This document shows, in pieces, positions 33,381-42,416 of a stretch of DNA of 64,000 nt (position 1 is the stretch's first letter; every line of letters begins with the position of its first letter). The notes beneath the pieces were generated by a model that was given only the letters and a program-made list of their open reading frames with translations, was not told the DNA's origin and did no database searches. The DNA comes from G963676655 sp963676655. Its GTDB lineage: Bacteria > Verrucomicrobiota > Lentisphaeria > Victivallales > Victivallaceae. Where the stretch lies: contig CAXXKX010000003.1 of assembly GCA_963676655.2 (NCBI GenBank), positions 2,480,001-2,544,000 on the forward strand, given 5' to 3'. Both the position numbers and the translations under genes were made by a program.

Positions 33381-35165
33381 TTAAGATTCCAATTTACAAA
33401 TAATAGGTTCATTGATAGTGCCAATAGTAAGCCCCTGGTATTTTTCACGCGGCTGTATCGGACAGAAACGCAGGGCGATAAAGCCGACAAGTAAAGTCAA
33501 AGGCAAATGAAATGCGAAACTGAGCGCCTCCGGCTTGTCGTCAATCAGTATGACGCTGAAGGCAACCCAGATTAACATTCCTTGAGCGATTCCCAGGAAA
33601 AAAGCGCTGGTAAACAAAGACGAAATACTCATTTTACTTTTCCGCCGGGATTTCAAAATATACCAGAGAACAATAAAAAACAGGCCGGCAACCAACGGAA
33701 TGGCGGCATACCAATAGCTGATCGGTCCGGCCCAGCTTAATGAGTTGCCGGTTCGCCAGGCCTGTTTTGTGGAGCGCGAAAGCGCATACCATATCTTAGC
33801 AGCAATACCGTCTCCGATCGAATAGAACATCAACATCCAGATGAGCATTGAATTTGCCCGCGGTGACAATACGGCGAACAGGAATGCCGGCAGGATTATT
33901 GCGCTGAATAGTGCAAATAATACCCCGATTTCAGCGGCGGATTGCGCCAGCCATTTGCCAGAGGAGTCAAGCAGCAGGCCCAATATGATTGCAATGCCGC
34001 CCACAATTAAAGTCGCCCAGCGCGAAATCCTGACTTCTTTATGATTGCATATTTTCTTATCAATGTATTTTTGATGAACTTCCTTTAACCATATTGTCGC
34101 CATGGAATTCATGCCGGAGTCAAGCGTACTCATGATGGCCGCCAGCATTGCCGCCATAAATATTCCCGGCATCGGGGTCGGCAGGTGGGTGGCGATAAAG
34201 CGGAAGAATACTCCGTCTGAATCTTTGAGTCCGGGATCAGGATTCTGAGCATAGTAAGTAAAAAGAGCCAGTCCGACAAACATTAACACCAGAATAAACG
34301 GAAAAGCGGTAAATGTCGCGACAATTTGGGACTTAAAGCCCTCTTTCCAGTTTTTGGTGCTCAAAAAACGCTGGATTGCGATTTGATCACTGCAGGCGGT
34401 AGTCAGCGGGCCGACAATCGCGCCATACAACAACAGCCAGAATGACAGGCGGATATATGGGCTTAGTTTATAAAAGTCGGCACTGGCATATTGCGGCAAT
34501 CCCCGGCCATGTTCAAAGGCATATGAAATTGCCCCCCACGGGCCGCCTTTCACATTAATCGACAACACAATAACCACAACAACAAAGCCGCCGATTAATA
34601 CGACAAACTGCATGACGTCAGACCATACGACGGCTTTCATACCTCCCATGACGGTATATAGTGTGCCGATAACGCCGACCAATAAAATTGTTTGCCAGGC
34701 GGACCAGCCGTAAGCACCTTCAAATATCTTACTGGTTGTATATAATACCGTACCAAGGTAGAGTATTCGTGTATAGAGTGATGATATAGCGATGATGCTG
34801 CGAACCGCCGGGGTGTAGCGGTATTCCAAATATTCATAAGGGGTAAAACTGCCCAGTTTGAAATAAAAACGAATGAACAGCAAAAAACATGGGATTGCAA
34901 GGAAGAGGCCCAGAGTGCTGCTCAATGAAAACAGCGTCAAACCATTTTTGAAAATTTCTCCCGGAACAATTACTATTGAAACTGAACTTAAAAGCGACAT
35001 CATACAGGAAAGACCGATTGCCACGTAAGGCATGCTGCGTCCTCCCAGTAAAAAATCATCCGAGTTTTTTTCATTCTTTGAGAAATAAAAACCTATTCCC
35101 AGGACCGCAAGCATATAACCTGCCATGACCGCATAGTCCGGCCAAAACATACTAGTATTTAACAT
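33381..35165 (-). CDS. Sodium:solute symporter (SSS family)
   Basis: The protein (594 residues) is a multi-pass membrane carrier of the SSS family with about 13-14 hydrophobic segments. It begins after MFWPDYAVMAGYMLAVLGIG and shows the family's TM2-like segment (GGRSMPYVAIGLSCMMSLLSSVS). It probably brings a sugar or sugar acid into the cell with Na+. The start at 35165 is preferred because upstream in-frame codons are hydrophilic and not conserved. An ATG five codons later is another option. It lies between the sialidase-like protein and the FG-GAP protein in the GntR-controlled operon, so it likely imports the product of that enzyme. Confidence 0.9.
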   Translation of the reverse strand: MLNTSMFWPDYAVMAGYMLAVLGIGFYFSKNEKNSDDFLLGGRSMPYVAIGLSCMMSLLSSVSIVIVPGEIFKNGLTLFSLSSTLGLFLAIPCFLLFIRFYFKLGSFTPYEYLEYRYTPAVRSIIAISSLYTRILYLGTVLYTTSKIFEGAYGWSAWQTILLVGVIGTLYTVMGGMKAVVWSDVMQFVVLIGGFVVVVIVLSINVKGGPWGAISYAFEHGRGLPQYASADFYKLSPYIRLSFWLLLYGAIVGPLTTACSDQIAIQRFLSTKNWKEGFKSQIVATFTAFPFILVLMFVGLALFTYYAQNPDPGLKDSDGVFFRFIATHLPTPMPGIFMAAMLAAIMSTLDSGMNSMATIWLKEVHQKYIDKKICNHKEVRISRWATLIVGGIAIILGLLLDSSGKWLAQSAAEIGVLFALFSAIILPAFLFAVLSPRANSMLIWMLMFYSIGDGIAAKIWYALSRSTKQAWRTGNSLSWAGPISYWYAAIPLVAGLFFIVLWYILKSRRKSKMSISSLFTSAFFLGIAQGMLIWVAFSVILIDDKPEALSFAFHLPLTLLVGFIALRFCPIQPREKYQGLTIGTINEPIICKLES

Positions 35166-35278
35166 AAGATATGGCTTTTCCTGTTTGATGTTCAAATTTG
35201 GCTTGAAAGAATATATATCAAGGATTTTCACCTTATTCCATGACATCTATTTAAATCGCAAGCGGCTGTAATTTTAAA

Positions 35279-38200
35279 TTAAAAATTCAAAGAGTAGAGT
35301 TTGGTGTTTTTTAATTTGGCTCTTACTCTGAAAGGCTTATCAGGTAAAATGTCGAAAATCCGGCTTGAAAGGCTATCTGAGGAAGATAGTTCTTTTGTAT
35401 ATCCGGGAATAACTTTTCCGGTATTATCAATTAAATCAATTGATAAAAAACCGCCTTGGCCGATCACTGCATTTGCCGTCATGCCGGCAGACGCAGTCAA
35501 CATTCGACTAACAAATTTTCCGATACCTGTTCCTTGAGGCGACATGTAAAATAAACCGTCTTTTCGATAGGAAGCAATTCCTACACTTACGCCAGCCTTG
35601 CGTATGTCTGCGGCAATTCCGTCATAACCTCCAAAATGTTTGAAAAAAGGCCAACTTTCCAAGTCTCTTCCTTTAAAATATTTTTTGATTTTTTCTCCAG
35701 TAATTTCTTTCATATTTGAACGGTTATAATAAAAGTCACCATAAAAATGGAAACCTTCACATACCCAGCTTAACATTTGGTAAACCGTTCCTTCACGCGC
35801 AATTGCGCTTGATGATATCATTAGCATTCCAGCATTCCAGCATCCGAGCTTTCCATTTTTAGCAAAGGCGGGTTTTCCAGAATACCTTTGCCATTTTGCC
35901 CCATCCCAACTATACGCCAATTCTATCGATATGCGTTGACTTTTTGCATGGTAGCGATAAACAAATGCCTGCATAAGACCATTGCCGCCAGGAATTCGGA
36001 AAACTCGCGCGCCGTAGTGCTGGGCCACGGGTGGATCATTTTTATCTGGCGGTACCATGTATGAATACTTCCAGTTCATCCCATCAGTTGTACTGATAAT
36101 GCTTAAAATCCTTGCGCAGCTTGCCAGGTTGTCATATGGAGCCGTGAAAGGCGGATAACGCTTAAGTAAGCGACACCGGGCATAAGAAAGAGTCTTGCCA
36201 TCATCAGAAAGCCATTGCCCGACAAAATTATCGTTCGAATCAATCTTTTCCTCGAATTCGCCATACGGCATTTTATCCTGCAGCAATGGAGTCCTTGTTA
36301 ATAGTATCGCTTCTCCGGGAGCCTTGTACCAAACAGGCCAGGTTGAACATGGCGGAGGATTAACTATTTTCCAGTTTAATGATTTTTTTTTGCTTCCAAG
36401 TACTGTTCCTGAATATCGCCTTTTATATTCAAAGCACACTTGTCTCAAATTGACTTTTCCATCTTTTTGAGGATCATAAAACCGAAAAACCGGCGGCTTG
36501 CCATCTTTCAATTTAACGGACCAGTCAGGCTTTGCCGCATTAGGGGGCTGGGAGTTTATTGGGGATTTCTGTTTTACTTTATTAGAAATATATGATGGCT
36601 CCATCTTTGCAATTTTCCATTGTCCCTGCTTGGAACTGACTGCGATAAAGTTTTTCTTTGACTTTTTGCTCCAAAACCTGTCCACAGTATAAAAAGGCAG
36701 ATACATTTTTCCCGATTTATCAAAGAAAATTTGGCTTCCATGACGAATGAATCCTTCTGAAACTGAGTTCGGACTAACTACCTGTTCCATCTTGGCCTGA
36801 GCACTGGAAAAAATAATATTCTCATGTTTATCAAGATAATATGCGTCAGGGAAAAACATTTTTTTCCCGGTTGCCAGCAGTATGGGAGTATTTCGTTTTC
36901 CACGGTTGACAAGACGCTGCAATCGAAGCAGTCTTCTGAATTTATCTCCTTTTTGCATCGGATCATTTTGGTCTATGACTGACGCGGCATATTCTCCATC
37001 AGGAAGCTTATCAAGTTGAAATTCAATTATATTCTTGCCGTATTTCAAATCAAAAAAGCGGACTTTCTGAACTAATTTATTAGAATACCTTTCACGTAAT
37101 TCTATTTTCACCTTGTGATCTTTCTCATCTTTTTTATTATTATATAGATGTAGACCGGCAATAGTCTGATTCTGGTATACTGGCAGACGAAACTCCCCAT
37201 ATATATTTTTTCTAAATGGTCTATTTATTTGATTATGCGATAGCTTTTTGCCCCAAAGACCTATTTCCCGCAGGACAACAACTTTTTTTTCGGCCATTTT
37301 CCCGGATACTCTTCTTAAAGTGTCAGAAGAGTCAGTAATTGTTATTTTTAACTTTACAATACTGACTGGCTCAAAATCCTCTTGCTGATGCATGGACTCC
37401 GGTGTGCCGCCTTTAAGGATTTTCTTCGATGCTTTACTGCTTGCTAATTTGCGCCACTGGCCTGCAGTATTGAGCCCTTCAATATTGTAGCTTAAGGGGC
37501 GACATGTGCCACTCGGGTATTTGTGATACTCGGGGGCTCCGCCATATAAACGTATAGTGCTGACTTTTACGGGCTTCCCCAGATTGATATTCAGCTCCAA
37601 TGGTATATCCCGGGAAAGCGCGATCGCTTTAATATCCCCATCATTGAGTAGTGGATATTGTTTTGAACTGCCATCGTTGTTTCGAACAAATATTTCAGCG
37701 CCTTCTAAAGCGTCAACTCGATTTGTCACCACGCGTTCCGTATTATAAGTCACCTTTAAATCATCTACTAGTGCGCTTGACCCTATTGGATGACAAGTGC
37801 TGAAACTGACAGCTTTAAGCGTTTTATCGCTCAAAAGAGGCATGGGAATGCTTGTTATACTCTTTCCGCTTTGACCGATTAATTTGATTTTATAATTTCT
37901 TGACCCTGGATAAAAATTAATATTTAAGGTGAACCATTCATTTTTGGTGATACGAATACCGGTGAATTTCCATTTCTTTTTCAAGTCATATCCGCGCAGT
38001 TTGTTTTCTTTAAAATAAAGAGCTGCTATTTTTTTCCCGTCTGCGTCTGAAAAGCTAATTACAAAATTTCCTTTTTCTTTAAGATTGCAGCGTAAAGATA
38101 CCCCATAATTACAATTTTCAGGAATTATCCCATTGCTTTGAATATGGACAAACTCTAGTTGCTTGCGCCTTATTATGCGTAATGCGCGGTTTTCAGATTC

Positions 38201-38392
38201 TCCCGTTAGGTTTTCCAACATATCGGGACTTAATTTTTTATGAACTCCTTTTACTCCAACGGCCTGACTTATGACCAAACCTTCCTTGTTTGTGTTGTTA
38301 AAGTCATAATCAATAAAAGTTTCTTCCTTCGCCAGAGCAATACTCGAGTGCGCCAGAAACAGTACTACGAACAAATTTATAGATATTTTCAT
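35279..38392 (-). CDS. Secreted sialidase/BNR-like protein with discoidin-type domain
   Basis: The 1037-residue protein has a signal peptide (MKISINLFVVLFLAHSSIALA). A LamG-like beta-sandwich (about 22-215) is followed by an F5/8 type C (discoidin)-like domain (about 230-375, with RLYGGAPEYHKYPSGTCRP). A linker beta domain precedes a C-terminal region (about 500-950) of beta-propeller type, resembling BNR/sialidase or GH-type propellers that read out sugar. Catalytic residues were not identified. It follows a pseudopilin gene by 17 bases and precedes the SSS transporter, so it probably degrades or binds a host or algal glycan at the surface. Without a clear Asp-box series the sialidase label is tentative. 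Confidence 0.75.
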   Translation of the reverse strand: MKISINLFVVLFLAHSSIALAKEETFIDYDFNNTNKEGLVISQAVGVKGVHKKLSPDMLENLTGESENRALRIIRRKQLEFVHIQSNGIIPENCNYGVSLRCNLKEKGNFVISFSDADGKKIAALYFKENKLRGYDLKKKWKFTGIRITKNEWFTLNINFYPGSRNYKIKLIGQSGKSITSIPMPLLSDKTLKAVSFSTCHPIGSSALVDDLKVTYNTERVVTNRVDALEGAEIFVRNNDGSSKQYPLLNDGDIKAIALSRDIPLELNINLGKPVKVSTIRLYGGAPEYHKYPSGTCRPLSYNIEGLNTAGQWRKLASSKASKKILKGGTPESMHQQEDFEPVSIVKLKITITDSSDTLRRVSGKMAEKKVVVLREIGLWGKKLSHNQINRPFRKNIYGEFRLPVYQNQTIAGLHLYNNKKDEKDHKVKIELRERYSNKLVQKVRFFDLKYGKNIIEFQLDKLPDGEYAASVIDQNDPMQKGDKFRRLLRLQRLVNRGKRNTPILLATGKKMFFPDAYYLDKHENIIFSSAQAKMEQVVSPNSVSEGFIRHGSQIFFDKSGKMYLPFYTVDRFWSKKSKKNFIAVSSKQGQWKIAKMEPSYISNKVKQKSPINSQPPNAAKPDWSVKLKDGKPPVFRFYDPQKDGKVNLRQVCFEYKRRYSGTVLGSKKKSLNWKIVNPPPCSTWPVWYKAPGEAILLTRTPLLQDKMPYGEFEEKIDSNDNFVGQWLSDDGKTLSYARCRLLKRYPPFTAPYDNLASCARILSIISTTDGMNWKYSYMVPPDKNDPPVAQHYGARVFRIPGGNGLMQAFVYRYHAKSQRISIELAYSWDGAKWQRYSGKPAFAKNGKLGCWNAGMLMISSSAIAREGTVYQMLSWVCEGFHFYGDFYYNRSNMKEITGEKIKKYFKGRDLESWPFFKHFGGYDGIAADIRKAGVSVGIASYRKDGLFYMSPQGTGIGKFVSRMLTASAGMTANAVIGQGGFLSIDLIDNTGKVIPGYTKELSSSDSLSSRIFDILPDKPFRVRAKLKNTKLYSLNF

Positions 38393-38409
38393 TTTGGGAA
38401 CTTTTTCTC

Positions 38410-39141
38410 TTAGCGATCTACCAAAACCGCACTATCCACGTAATATTTTGTAAAGCGATTCATCATTGACGGAGCCGTACAGAAATCCATTTCTCTAATC
38501 GACTTGGCGGCAACATGACCATCAACAAATGCAGTATTGATCTTTTTGTTGTGCCTTGCATCTGGAAATGCTCCAGAATAAAGATTTACACACTCATTGG
38601 TCCCATTATAGCTGTCTGCCAGTATTGGGAAAGTAGACGCACTTTTTATCCTTTTGGTAATAATCGCACGTATAGGATCCGTACTAGGAGTTATAACTGT
38701 ACCGTAACTGGCAGTTGGAAACGTAAAAACGAAAGCGCCATACCCCCAGAAATAACGCTTGTCGCTTGCTGATACTTCCCACATTTTTGCTTTCCCGCTT
38801 ATCTTTGGGCAACTGATTACGCCTGATCCTTCTGGAAGATATTTCAAATAATAGAGACGGCCCGGCCAATAATATCTGAATGGGATTGGCGGCTGCGCGG
38901 TAGAAGAAGCTCCACTATATAGAAAAATAAACTCATCATAATCGTTCGAGTATTGTATATGAGCTAACATACTCTGCTTTAAATTTGACATACAGCTTTT
39001 TGCTTTTGCCGTTTCACGCGCCTTACCCAACGCTGGTAAAAGCATTGATGCAAGAATTGCAATGATAGCTATTACGACTAATAATTCAATTAGTGTAAAA
39101 GTGGCGTTGTGCTTGGATTTTAATCTCTTGATGGTTTTCAT
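38410..39141 (-). CDS. Pseudopilin-like protein with H-X9-DG tail
   Basis: The 243-residue protein has the prepilin signal FTLIELLVVIAIIAILASM (about residues 15-33), the helix LGKARETAKAKSCMSNLKQS, a globular domain and the tail motif HNKKINTAFVDGH (H-X9-DG). GGAG seven bases before the ATG supports the start. It is the second gene of the GntR operon, 22 bases after the regulator, and repeats the regulator-pseudopilin-glycan protein order seen elsewhere in the window. Confidence 0.88.
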   Translation of the reverse strand: MKTIKRLKSKHNATFTLIELLVVIAIIAILASMLLPALGKARETAKAKSCMSNLKQSMLAHIQYSNDYDEFIFLYSGASSTAQPPIPFRYYWPGRLYYLKYLPEGSGVISCPKISGKAKMWEVSASDKRYFWGYGAFVFTFPTASYGTVITPSTDPIRAIITKRIKSASTFPILADSYNGTNECVNLYSGAFPDARHNKKINTAFVDGHVAAKSIREMDFCTAPSMMNRFTKYYVDSAVLVDR

Positions 39142-39163
39142 TTTTTGTCTCCATTTTTGTTGT

Positions 39164-39826
39164 TTAATAATTTTTTATGAAAAACTCTTGAGCTGTCTTA
39201 CTGTAAAATGTTGTTTTAAACTTTTCTTTTCCAGGCGTATATTTGATTGCCAGGGAAAATGCCAATTCCGGATCCTTGTTTTCAATGGCATGGATGATTT
39301 CGTGATGGCCTTCAAAAGTCATTATTGCGGATGCGGTATTAATTTCCTGACGATGATGAAAAACCGGAATTGAAATTATCGAGTACATTTTATTCAAGAC
39401 TTTATTACGCGATGCGTTGACTATTCCAAAGTGAAATTTACGGTCATTTTCTATTACGGCCTCAATATTGCCAGCGTTTCCGGCATTTTTCAGAGCCTCA
39501 TTAAAATTCTTCAATTCAATAATATCTTCCGGAGTTGCCGCTTTCGCGGCCTCGCTTGCGGCCTGGCATTCAATAACAAAACGCATCAACAACGCTTCTT
39601 CAAATTCTTCGGTAGAATAATTGTCGACAATATAACCGACTGACGGAATTTTCTTTATCAATCCGTCCTGTTCCAGTTTAACCAGGCTTTCCCGTACCGG
39701 AACCCGGGTAACGTTCATCGTTTCCGCTAATCCTCTTTCGGTAATACGGGTGTTGTTCTTTAACTTTCCTACCAGAATATGTTCTTTTATTTTTTGGTAT
39801 ACCATTTCTTGCTTTGTGGCAATCAT
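39164..39826 (-). CDS. FadR-type (FCD) GntR-family regulator
   Basis: The 220-residue protein has a GntR winged helix-turn-helix (about 5-70, with ERGLAETMNVTRVPVRESLVKLEQDG) and a helical FCD effector domain (about 80-210) with the metal-binding Asp/His set (ENDRKFHFGIV and FEGHHEI). FCD regulators often respond to organic acids or uronates. Two GGTATACC palindromes flank its start, matching the UxuR/ExuR-type operator of hexuronate regulators. It leads the operon of pseudopilin, sialidase-like protein, SSS symporter and FG-GAP protein. Confidence 0.92.
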   Translation of the reverse strand: MIATKQEMVYQKIKEHILVGKLKNNTRITERGLAETMNVTRVPVRESLVKLEQDGLIKKIPSVGYIVDNYSTEEFEEALLMRFVIECQAASEAAKAATPEDIIELKNFNEALKNAGNAGNIEAVIENDRKFHFGIVNASRNKVLNKMYSIISIPVFHHRQEINTASAIMTFEGHHEIIHAIENKDPELAFSLAIKYTPGKEKFKTTFYSKTAQEFFIKNY

Positions 39827-39870
39827 AATTGTTTTTCCTACTTGATATCTCTTAAAAATCTTGGTATACC
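39796..39870. promoter_or_regulatory. Two UxuR-type operator palindromes (TTGGTATACCA)
   Basis: GGTATACC at 39796-39803, in the context TTGGTATACCA, lies inside the first codons of the regulator gene. GGTATACC at 39863-39870 lies just downstream of its promoter. They are 67 bases apart, about six to seven helical turns. The E. coli UxuR/ExuR box is a palindrome around TTGGTATACCAA, so a hexuronate-type GntR regulator binding here and autoregulating is a good inference. Confidence 0.6.
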
Positions 39871-39874
39871 ATCT

Positions 39875-39903
39875 ATTATAATATGTTTTATGTATTTTGT
39901 CAA
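39875..39903 (-). promoter_or_regulatory. Consensus sigma-70 promoter of the GntR operon
   Basis: On the minus strand a perfect TTGACA (39898-39903), 17 bases and a perfect TATAAT (39875-39880). The operator at 39863-39870 starts four bases downstream of the -10 element, covering the start of transcription. Confidence 0.75.
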
Positions 39904-39973
39904 CAGGAAAAAACTAAATATCATAAAAATATCTGACATGGCTTTAATCGACCGGTATATTTTGTGTGGAAAC

Positions 39974-40002
39974 TTGTTTTTTATTCGAGGTCATGTTATA
40001 TT
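39974..40002 (+). promoter_or_regulatory. Promoter of the small secreted protein, copy 2
   Basis: TTGTTT (39974-39979), 17 bases and TATATT (39997-40002). The sequence ATGTTATATTA around the -10 element is the same as that before the paralogue at 30229. It is divergent from the GntR promoter. Confidence 0.55.
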
Positions 40003-40074
40003 AAATTGATATTAAAATGTAGAGTCATGGCCTGAGTGAGAGCCTGGAATAATTTTGCAGAATACCGTGAAAAA

Positions 40075-40443
40075 ATGAAAAAAACGACCTTTTTAATACT
40101 GCTGGCGATTTTTTCGATGTACCTGTTTGCGCCGCAGCCGAAAGCCAGGGCAATGGAGCCGGTGACGATCGCTTTGTTGGCCCCGGTTGCGCTGATGGTG
40201 GCCGAAAAGGCCCGGCCTTACATAATTCGCGGACTTTTGAACGGAGCGAAAAATTTAATTGTTATGGGCAAAGATGTTTTGCAGCTGATGCGTTTTCCGC
40301 TCGGGGTGTTCCAGTCGACGGTATTAATGCCGTTCTTTTTTAAGGATGGGGTTAAAAATATGATCATGGGAGGGATCGCGCCGGTTAAACTTATTTTCCA
40401 CGCGGTGCTGCTGCCCATCCAGTTTCTCGGAATCAATGTCTAG
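40075..40443 (+). CDS. Small exported or membrane protein, paralogue of 30229-30591
   Basis: The protein (122 residues) begins MKKTTFLILLAIFSMYLFAP and shares AMEPVTIALLAPVAL and the rest of its length with the protein at 30229-30591. The ATG at 40075 is chosen because it aligns with the paralogue. An upstream GTG would add 13 charged residues before the signal. Here it is followed, 20 bases on, by a DciA-like gene and then a NusG-like gene. The paralogue at 30229 stands alone. The function is unknown and the sequence fits an envelope protein. Confidence 0.8.
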   Translation: MKKTTFLILLAIFSMYLFAPQPKARAMEPVTIALLAPVALMVAEKARPYIIRGLLNGAKNLIVMGKDVLQLMRFPLGVFQSTVLMPFFFKDGVKNMIMGGIAPVKLIFHAVLLPIQFLGINV

Positions 40444-40463
40444 CCCGGCGGGGCGGAGCGCGT

Positions 40464-40895
40464 ATGAACAAAACCTCCAAAATCAAAGCAGCGGAAGATT
40501 TGAACCGCAAAGACTGTTATATGATGCGTGATCTATTGTATCAATGGTATGGTCGTAACTACTCTGAACGGGAAATTACCGCTTATCAGCGCAAGGCGGT
40601 ATCGGTTGCCGATATGGTGGAAAAAGTTGCCTCCGGAGCGCTTTCTCCGGGGATGGTATTGTTTGCCCGGATCAGCAATGAATGGCCGGAACTGGTCGGT
40701 CCTCAGATTGCGATGTATGTAACTCCGGTGGCGCTTCAAGGCGGATGCCTGATGATTGAAGTCAGGCACAATGCCTGGTTGAATGAGTTAAAAGGACGCA
40801 CCGGAAAAATGATTGAAGAAAAACTCAAAAGCACTTACGGCAATGATATTGCTGAAATAACCTATGTTCCGTCGGGCCGGAGACGGAGAAACTGA
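40464..40895 (+). CDS. DUF721 (DciA-like) protein
   Basis: The 143-residue protein belongs to the DUF721 family, the family of DciA, which helps load the replicative helicase in bacteria lacking DnaC. The family core is visible in the segments ISNEWPELVGPQIAMYVTPVAL (shown as ISNEW, VGPQIA and VTPVAL), GGCLMIEVRHNAWLNELKG and ITYVPSGRRR. The N-terminal part is helical and charged. GGAG five bases before the ATG supports the start. It sits between a small envelope protein and a NusG-like gene, and its stop is one base before the next start. Confidence 0.82.
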   Translation: MNKTSKIKAAEDLNRKDCYMMRDLLYQWYGRNYSEREITAYQRKAVSVADMVEKVASGALSPGMVLFARISNEWPELVGPQIAMYVTPVALQGGCLMIEVRHNAWLNELKGRTGKMIEEKLKSTYGNDIAEITYVPSGRRRRN

Positions 40896-40896
40896 T

Positions 40897-41421
40897 ATGG
40901 CAGACAACTTTTTTGAACATTCACCGGGTAAATTGTGGACTCCGGTCAGGACCAAACCGCGTCGGGAAAAAAAACTTGCCGAATTCTGCCGGGCCAAAGG
41001 CATTGAGTATTACCTCCCGCTGCTGCGCCGGATGCATTCTTATGGTTCGAAGTCAGCCGAATTTTTCGTCCCGATGTTTCCCGGCTATATTTTTTGTCTG
41101 CTTGATGACGAACTTTATCAAACCCTTGTGACTTCCCACGCGGTGCTTTTTCGCATCAATATGAGTGAAAAAGAGGAGATGAAACTGCTTGAAGAATTAA
41201 ACGGGGTTAAAGAGGTTGAAAAGATGTCTGCCGAGCAGGAGGTAGTGGTCAAGCCTGAATTAATCGACGGCACTCCTGTCCGGGTGAAATCCGGCCCGCT
41301 GGCCGGAACCAGAGGCATTGTCAAGGCCCGCAAGGATAAGCTGACATTGACGATCAATATTGAACTGCTGGGACAATCCGTCAGTGCCGAGATCAGCGCG
41401 ACCGAGCTTGAAGAAGACTAA
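40897..41421 (+). CDS. NusG-like (NGN-KOW) transcription antitermination protein
   Basis: The protein (174 residues) has an NGN domain (about 10-115, with LWTPVRTKPRREKKLAEF and FPGYIFCLL) and a C-terminal KOW domain (about 125-172, with GTPVRVKSGPLAGTRGIV). The length is that of NusG or its paralogues RfaH, UpxY and LoaP. Translation starts one base after the DUF721 stop, with GGAG eight bases upstream in that gene. The general nusG normally sits in the secE-rplKAJL cluster, which is absent here, so this is probably a specialised paralogue. It is not followed by a polysaccharide operon on its own strand. Confidence 0.85.
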   Translation: MADNFFEHSPGKLWTPVRTKPRREKKLAEFCRAKGIEYYLPLLRRMHSYGSKSAEFFVPMFPGYIFCLLDDELYQTLVTSHAVLFRINMSEKEEMKLLEELNGVKEVEKMSAEQEVVVKPELIDGTPVRVKSGPLAGTRGIVKARKDKLTLTINIELLGQSVSAEISATELEED

Positions 41422-41427
41422 TCTGGA

Positions 41428-42408
41428 TTAATCAATGCACATATTGATCAAATCATTTACATCGGCGGTTGCCAGGCATTCAACGGTATCTGCCGCTCCG
41501 TAATATATTTTAACCTCGCCGGATTCTTCGAGTACCATTCCGCCGGGAAAAATAACGTCACCACGAAAACCTTGTGTTTCGTATGGTTCTTCGGGAACAA
41601 GCAGCGGAGTCGAACTCATCCCGATGATTTTTGACGGATCATTCAAATCAAGCAGCATTATCCCCGCGTAATATCTCTTGTGCCAGTTCGCATGCCAGGC
41701 AAAGAGCTCATGTTCCACCACTTTTACCGCGTGGAATGTGGTCAGCCAGCCTTTCGGCGTTTTCACCGGCGGGGCCGCCGGGCCGATTTTACAATTTGCA
41801 AAAGGCACGTTTTCCGCTCCTAAAAGAAGCCGGTGATTGCCCCAGTATCTGCAATCCGATGAATCCGATATCCAGATGTCGAAACGTTCGTTCCCGGAGC
41901 GGCCGTATAGCGGAAACGGGCGTTCCAGGCGAATGAATTTATCATCAATTTTCTCGGGAAATAACACCATGTTACGGTTGTCGGGAAGCGTCATTGTCAG
42001 AATCTCGAATTTGTCAAAATCATCGGTAACGGCTATGCCGCCCCTGATGCCGTGTCTGGTATCGACTGCAAAACATAGATAGCATCGTCCGTCAATTACC
42101 GTCAGACGCGGGTCATATGCCCGGTTGATCTCATCATCACCCAGTTCAAAACATACTTCAGGAGATACTTCCCATGTGATTCCGTCATTGCTGAACGCGA
42201 TGCCGATATTGGTTCTGAAATTGCTGTTTCCGCCTCTGAACATATCCTCATCAACACCGTAATCATTGCGAAAGACCATAATATATCTACCGTTGAATTT
42301 GGTTACGCCGGCATTAAAGATCAGTTCGGCCGGGTATGGAATGTCGGTCTTTGTCAATATCGGATTACGGGCATATTTTCTGACGGTTTCTGTTCTGCAC
42401 AATAACAT
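41428..42408 (-). CDS. GH130-family glycoside phosphorylase
   Basis: The 326-residue cytoplasmic protein belongs to GH130, five-bladed propellers that split beta-mannosides using phosphate to give mannose-1-phosphate (some members are hydrolases). Family features are RNPILT near the start, FNAGVTKFNGRYIMVFR, the catalytic-region segment AYDPRLTVIDGRCYLCFAV, RNMVLFPEKI and GPAAPPVKTPKGWL. The length is normal. It is the last gene after the LacI regulator and pseudopilin, with AAGGTGA just before its ATG and only eight bases from the pseudopilin stop. The specific mannoside cannot be read from the sequence. Confidence 0.88.
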   Translation of the reverse strand: MLLCRTETVRKYARNPILTKTDIPYPAELIFNAGVTKFNGRYIMVFRNDYGVDEDMFRGGNSNFRTNIGIAFSNDGITWEVSPEVCFELGDDEINRAYDPRLTVIDGRCYLCFAVDTRHGIRGGIAVTDDFDKFEILTMTLPDNRNMVLFPEKIDDKFIRLERPFPLYGRSGNERFDIWISDSSDCRYWGNHRLLLGAENVPFANCKIGPAAPPVKTPKGWLTTFHAVKVVEHELFAWHANWHKRYYAGIMLLDLNDPSKIIGMSSTPLLVPEEPYETQGFRGDVIFPGGMVLEESGEVKIYYGAADTVECLATADVNDLINMCID

Positions 42409-42416
42409 TTTTCACC

